DNA from: Cladobotryum mycophilum
Taxonomy: Eukaryota > Ascomycota > Sordariomycetes > Hypocreales > Hypocreaceae
DNA length: 64,000 nucleotides
Assembly: GCA_036429605.1 (NCBI GenBank)
Contig: JAVFKD010000015.1
Span: 1,325,421 to 1,389,420, forward strand
Direction: 5' to 3'
This document shows positions 59,083 through 64,000 of this stretch, piece after piece. Position numbers and translations under genes: made by a program. Position 1 is the stretch's first letter. Every line of letters begins with the position of its first letter. Under the pieces are notes generated by a model. The model was not told the origin of the DNA. It did no database searches and saw only the letters and a list, made by a program, of their open reading frames with translations.

Positions 59083-59441
59083 GCTGATAAGAATTATGTA
59101 GCGCTTTATGTGTATATAAGATAGCGACAGTCGTTTTTTTCTTCTCGTGAATTATTAGCCTGTTTTAAACGAACATAAAACGCCCTCGGAAATCAGGAAT
59201 GTTGACAGATGCGGGGGCCGAGGCATGGCTCATTGGGCCACAATAATGAGAGGAGCCAGGGGGGGGGGACGATATGAAGATTTTATGCTTATGCGGATCA
59301 TCGAGTCGTTCACATCATGGGTTCTGAGCATTCATATAATACCATGTCCATTTGCAATATATACCAGAAACAACTATATACATGGAACTTCCACATTATC
59401 GAGTCCATTCATCTCACCAGGAGATTTTTTCTTCTTCTTTT
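59083..59441. other. Intergenic region
   Basis: Short spacer between two minus-strand genes, with a G9 tract near 59260. No gene seen. Confidence 0.5.
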
Positions 59442-60457
59442 TTACAAGGCAGCCTTAATCGCCCTCTGGTAGTTGCCGTTCTTGACAGCCAACTGAGCCT
59501 CCCAAAGCATGGCACCGCCAAAGTTGGGGAGGTTCAAAGCCTCGACCTGCTTGATGTTGTTGACGAGGGTGGTGGAATTAACGTAGCCCTGGTCACCGTC
59601 GGCGGCGCTGGCAACGGCACCGATGAAGAGCTTGGCGTTGCCGATGCCCTTGGACCAGGTCTTGACGGAGCTGATAAAGTTGCGCTGGTTGATGTTGCAG
59701 TCACCGTTGTTGTAGAACTGGACCCAGACGTAGTCGAGCAGCTGGCAGACGTTGAGGGGCTCAGATGCGTCGGGGTATGGGCACTGGGGAGCAGCAGTGA
59801 GGTAGTACTTCTTGCTGGTGTCGGCCGCGAAGTTTGAACGGAAGCGCTTGACCATGGCAAGATAGCCAGTAGGGTTTCCAGACTCGTTGTCTATCATTAT
59901 CATATTAGTCATTTAATCCGTTCCATGAGGGAGATATCGGGATACGCACCAAGGTCAACACCGTCTAGCTTGACGCTTCCGAAAGGGCGGAGCTCAGGAT
60001 GCTGAGTGCCACCCAAGAACAGGTTCCAGATAGTATCGGCAATCTGTTGGCCCTGAGAGTCGTTGGCCAAATCGACGTTGGCATAATCGACGGCACCACC
60101 CATGCTGAGGATGACAAGCTTGCCATTGGCCTGGCAAGTCTTGATGGCAGAGACCAGGGGAGTACCGTCCTGAAGAGCGGTAGCGCCAGCCTTACGCTGG
60201 GCTTGAGAGGGCCCGTCCAAGGTTGAAAGAGACAGTCGAGGATATCCACCATCAGCAAAGAAGTAGGAGAGGAAAGCAAGGTTCACAATGTCGTAGGAGG
60301 AGTCGGCGCAAACGTTGGCGAGGGTGGTACTATCATCCTCGGCGCCCCAGTAGATGGTGAGCTTGTTACCATTGGCACGCTTTTCCAGGGGAGCGGGAGC
60401 AGCGACGGTGAGAGAGGCCAAAAGGCCAGCGGCAACCAGTGCGTTTCGGAAGAACAT
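59442..60457 (-). CDS. Secreted class III chitinase (GH18)
   Basis: Two exons, 60457-59950 and 59890-59442, encode 318 residues plus stop. The signal peptide MFFRNALVAAGLLASLTVAA is followed by PAPLEKR, a likely Kex2 processing site. The first strand KLTIYWGAEDD, the SMGGA segment and the active-site strand KLDGVDLDNE are GH18 marks; the intron splits the last. The general acid is the final Glu of the D-x-D-x-E array, present here as DLDNE. The C-terminal Trp of the sugar-binding site lies in GGAMLWEAQLA. The enzyme cleaves beta-1,4-GlcNAc chains in chitin outside the cell. There is no carbohydrate-binding module. A TATA-like box is visible near 60613-60622. Confidence 0.9.
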
Positions 60458-62161
60458 GTTGAGGGAGTGGGTGATGGAATGATATATACAACAAGGAATG
60501 AAATGAGCACTGCAAATATGTACAAGAAGGAGTGCTGTAGCTCTTGGGAAGATGACCGGATCTTCGCTGCTAGAGAATGAGGAATAAAAAATATCGAAAG
60601 CGCCGACTTTACGCTCTATTTATCTGTTCCATCGATGCAACTCTTTGGCAGATGGGTCCATAAGAGCCATTGTCATATGGTATCATTGTCCAAGCGGGTA
60701 TCGTTCAACTTGGAAAGTGAGACATCGCGAAGCACCAGAGCTTGGTGTAGTAAGAAGCACTATCACCAGAAGCGGCAGTACGATAACTCAGGAACAGAAC
60801 TTGGAAGGTAACGTCAGGGCCGACACATGCGGAGCGCACGGAGAAATCCTACGGTCGCTTCAGAGGTGGTCGAGAAGGCTACCATCAGTGCTACCCAAGC
60901 CATGTGTTTGCCGGAAGGAAGCCAGGTTCCCCACGGGGATCATGTTTTCAGGACATGTTCCTGCACATGAACCGTATACCTGGATTGAGGGATGGAGAGA
61001 GCGCAATCAACGTTACATGAGAGGACGTAGTCCCGCTTCCAGACGAATAAACTGCTCAATCTTGATAGCCTCCATCCATCGGTTAGTAATGAGTATGGTG
61101 ATCTGAAAAAAGTGGAATCATCACATTAACCTATAACTCACCGAATAAGAGCATGACTCGATTGGGACCAAGAATGATCTTCACGATGTGGTTCATCACT
61201 CATTCTTGGCAACCCCAAACAGCAAGACGTTCCCTACCGCAGGGTCCTACGCGATACCCGAATCAACGGTCGAAGTGAAACATGCGCAAGCGAAAGAGAA
61301 CGCCGAACCATTCATGACCCAAGAAGACGACGCCAACACGTTCGCGGAAGCCTCTGCTTACCCTGATAAGCAATCGGGAGCCACGGCATCTCCTTAGCCG
61401 CCGTGATCTACTGATCCGGCAGGTCGCTAGATAATACGGTTAAAGAACAAGTCTAAGCTGGGGGCATCATCAAGACCGAGGTGCAGCCGGTCCAGACCAG
61501 AAGGGATAGTAGCAGTGATTCTTAAAACCCCAAATATCAATGCACACGTGATGGTTGTTGAATTGCATTCTGTGGAGTAAAAAGTTTTCCTATATCGTGC
61601 AAGTTAAGTGTTTGACATTGAGGGTCGAGAACCAATAAACCGTGGCATATAGGTCGTATCGGTGCTTTGGCGATGCCGGGGAGGTTGCTTTCGGCTACTG
61701 GTTAAAATCCATCCATCGCTGACAGGTTAATTAGTGGGAATAGTTTCTCCGTCTAAAGGGCGCCTGTAATGGGTAGTATTCTGATTGATTTGATTGATAA
61801 AGGCATAACCCTTGATTCTTCTCGTCAAGCGCTCAACGAGCCAACATGTCTACCAACAACAATGGCAATCTGGCTTTAACCAGATGGTATGATCTCTGCT
61901 AAGCAGAAGAAGTCGTGTGCCAGGATAAACATAAGCAAGGACCACTAATCGCGATGACAGGGACGACGGGACAGGGGGATCGTTCAAGGGTCATGGGATT
62001 GATCAGGTAATAGTTCGAGACGTCAGTCATCCCACCAATTATGAGGCGATTTCTATTCGAATCATCTATCGCATCTAACATTCGGTTTACCTCGCGCTTC
62101 AATCCGAAATAAAAGATGTCTTCTGATCATCTTCCAGCGCCACGTAAAGTCCAATTCCGGT
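60458..62161. other. Intergenic region
   Basis: 1.7 kb with only short frames. The frame at 61188-61397 (69 codons) has no homologous features that I recognise. Probably promoter and 3' flank. Confidence 0.5.
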
Positions 62162-63271
62162 CTATTTGTCCTTGGCAGGAAGTCTTGATGCAAGGAACGC
62201 CTCAACATCGTCCAGTTCCTGCATATCGGCAGAATGTTCCACGCCACTAATATCTCGTTAACAAAGTGCTAAATGTCACAGCAGAACAACAAAGCCTTTA
62301 CTTACCGATACGTTCGCAGATTCACATCATAACCCAAATCCTTCAACGTACTCTGGGTGGCCTGCGCCCATTCGTAGCGAACCAAAGGATCCATATCTCC
62401 GTGGCCCATGAAAACTGGGGTTGCTTTGTTAATCTCGCCCTCTGGGACAAAGCTCTTGAACTTCTGGTTCAGCAGCAGCCAGCAAGACAGGCCAACGATG
62501 CCGCCAAGCTTAACCGGGCTTGTCAAGCCAGAGAAAATGCTCATGGCACCACCCTGAGAGAAACCACCAATGACAATACGTTCCGATGGAATACCATTCC
62601 TTTCAATCTCATTCTCAATAAGAGAGTTGAGGTACTTGCGAGACTGAAGGATACCTTCCTCATCGTCGTTGCTGGAATTGAATGGATCTGTATTTCCTCC
62701 CAAAGATATCTAGCAGAGAGGTTAGTTAGTAGATGTAGTGTGTTGGGAAGACAAAGACAAGAGATAATGAAGACTCACAACGTCGAACCATCCCGGCATA
62801 GCAAAACCATGATTCTAAAGCCCATTTCATTTCGTTAGCAACCCATTCACACTACGATTCGGCCGGGGGTTCGTGAGGCTTATTTAGTAGATTACTAACC
62901 ATAGTGATGGGAATAGTTGGAGCATGAGGCAAAATGAACTTGACCTCATTCAATCTCCCATTCTTCCGAAATACCTGCACGATATCCGACCAGCCATTAC
63001 CGGTATCGCCCAGGCCATGAGCAAAGATGACAGTGGCGGTATGCCTGCTAATAGCAGGGATGACCAAGGGGGCACGATATGCAGGCATGGTGCTTGAGTC
63101 CTGGGCGTGAATTTCTGGCCAAGCCGAGACCGAAGCCTGGTATTCAGTTGAGTTGAAGATTTTTATATGGACGGTCCGTATAGGCAAGATGCGCGAGACG
63201 ATGGAGGGTAGAAAAAGTCCACACAAAGAGAGAATCAGACCAATGGCAAACGTTGCTCTAGGATTCAACAT
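62162..63271 (-). CDS. Acyl-protein thioesterase / carboxylesterase-like alpha/beta hydrolase, membrane-anchored
   Basis: Four exons, 63271-62900, 62814-62779, 62709-62306 and 62246-62162, encode 298 residues plus stop. Residues about 7-28 (FAIGLILSLCGLFLPSIVSRIL) form a signal anchor, which is unusual for the mostly cytosolic acyl-protein thioesterases. The core shows HGLGDTGNGW, the PHAPTIPITMNHGFAMPGWFDV strand-loop assembled across a 36-bp exon, the nucleophile elbow GGFSQGGAM, the acid in GHGDMDPLV and the histidine in VEHSAD. A complete Ser-Asp-His triad is therefore present. Relatives remove palmitoyl groups from proteins or hydrolyse lysophospholipids. The anchor suggests action in the secretory pathway or at the ER. 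Confidence 0.87.
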
Positions 63272-63760
63272 TTATGCACTTTGCCTTTGGAGCGAGATAA
63301 AAGAAATGGTTGAGCGACTGAGCTATGACTCTCTTTTGATATGGGTGGGGTAAAATTCCTCAGGGTCGATTGCTCAATGATAGTGCGGTCAATGCCTATA
63401 AAAAGGACACAAGATCAGTGAATAGGTGGCCTTTCCACCCAACAACAATCCATGAGGTTGCACTGAATGTACGATAGATTCTTTGATGTTGATTGGCCAC
63501 AGATATCCTTTTAGGGGTGATGGGCACTGATGACATTCACTAACAATGGATGGCGACGGGACCTTGTAGGGGCACATCCAACCGTTATAGGGTCGAGCTC
63601 CAACTGTGTACTGCTAACCTGTAGCCTAGAGTCAACCTTCCATTGCACCATCATTGAACGTAATCAAAGGCCCAGGAACAAAAAATCATGACATCTATTC
63701 TTTTCAAAACATTATTATATCAACACATTAGTTTGAATATTGAATCGTCAATACAACCAG
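63272..63760. other. Intergenic region
   Basis: Promoter side of the hydrolase; no gene seen. Confidence 0.5.
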
Positions 63761-63763
63761 CCG

Positions 63764-64000
63764 TTATGCATCATAGCATGCACATCGTCTTCCCGCCATC
63801 TTATTTTGACTGTGCGGCAGTTCAACCGGCGTTATATGCTTCTCAACAAGGCGAGCAACCTCTGCACCAGCCAAAAGTTGCTGATTAACCTTCAATAAGG
63901 TGCTGCGTGCCTTTAATGACTTGGGCTTGCTTGACTTGGGTTCCAGACTGATCACAGTCACCACCTTTCCTTCGACGTTTGCTTGGTCAATCGACTTGAT
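63764..64000 (-). CDS. C-terminal part of an unidentified gene (partial)
   Basis: A minus-strand frame open from the window edge to a stop at 63764, about 78 residues. It includes KSIDQANVEGKVVTVISLEP, a basic KSSKPKSLKAR segment and ends CACYDA. I do not recognise a family from this tail, and part of it may be intron or 3' UTR. Confidence 0.3.
   Translation of the reverse strand: MKSIDQANVEGKVVTVISLEPKSSKPKSLKARSTLLKVNQQLLAGAEVARLVEKHITPVELPHSQNKMAGRRCACYDA

Noticed and set aside
61188..61397. Small gene of 69 codons
   Set aside because: Low-complexity composition, no secretion signal, no conserved pattern visible.

Overview
The window is nuclear DNA of a filamentous ascomycete (Pezizomycotina). 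The evidence is short introns (about 40-90 bp) with GTAAGT-type donors and CTAAC-type branch points, a highly reducing polyketide synthase, Tad-like LINE retrotransposons with a CCHC ORF1 and an EN-RT-RNase H ORF2, and an AT-rich block of the kind repeat-induced point mutation (RIP) leaves. A hypocrealean or other sordariomycete host is my guess only. I assigned exons by hand. For the main genes the coding lengths add up to whole codons, which supports the models.

Left part (1-17.9 kb): a secondary-metabolite cluster. It holds the start of a membrane-anchored protein, probably a P450 (minus), an alcohol-acetyltransferase-like acyltransferase (plus), a 15-exon ABCC-type transporter (minus) and, divergent from it, an 11-exon highly reducing PKS with domain order KS-AT-DH-MT-ER-KR-ACP. 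The PKS has no release domain, so the acyltransferase is a candidate offloading or tailoring partner and the ABC protein a candidate exporter. No cluster regulator is visible.

Middle (18.0-29.7 kb): one LINE nested inside another. The outer plus-strand element landed about 80 bp past the PKS stop and has a 14-bp target duplication. The inner minus-strand element sits inside the outer ORF1 with a 13-bp target duplication, and removing it restores ORF1 exactly.

30-36.2 kb: a small secreted cysteine-containing protein, an APH-fold kinase, and a divergent pair that together look like a heteromeric cis-prenyltransferase: a catalytic Rer2/Srt1-like subunit and a Nus1/NgBR-like subunit with its C-terminal RxG motif. 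This pairing is the most unusual gene arrangement here.

37-54 kb: a 1,832-residue protein of unknown function, remains of a second PKS and of a GMC oxidoreductase, a multipass membrane protein, a 122-bp direct repeat, a saposin-B-type secreted protein and an F-box protein. 54.5-57.4 kb is AT-rich, gene-free and RIP-like, followed by a stop-interrupted gene. 58-64 kb holds a phytanoyl-CoA-dioxygenase-like enzyme, a class III GH18 chitinase, an acyl-protein-thioesterase-like hydrolase and a partial frame at the edge.

A pattern cuts across the window. Reading frames break at many places, each time by exactly one missing base and mostly in G/C runs of 5-6. It affects the acyltransferase, ABC transporter, PKS, the large unknown protein and both LINEs. 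This looks more like systematic homopolymer under-calling in the assembly than decay, so 'broken' cluster genes here should not be called pseudogenes without read-level checking.
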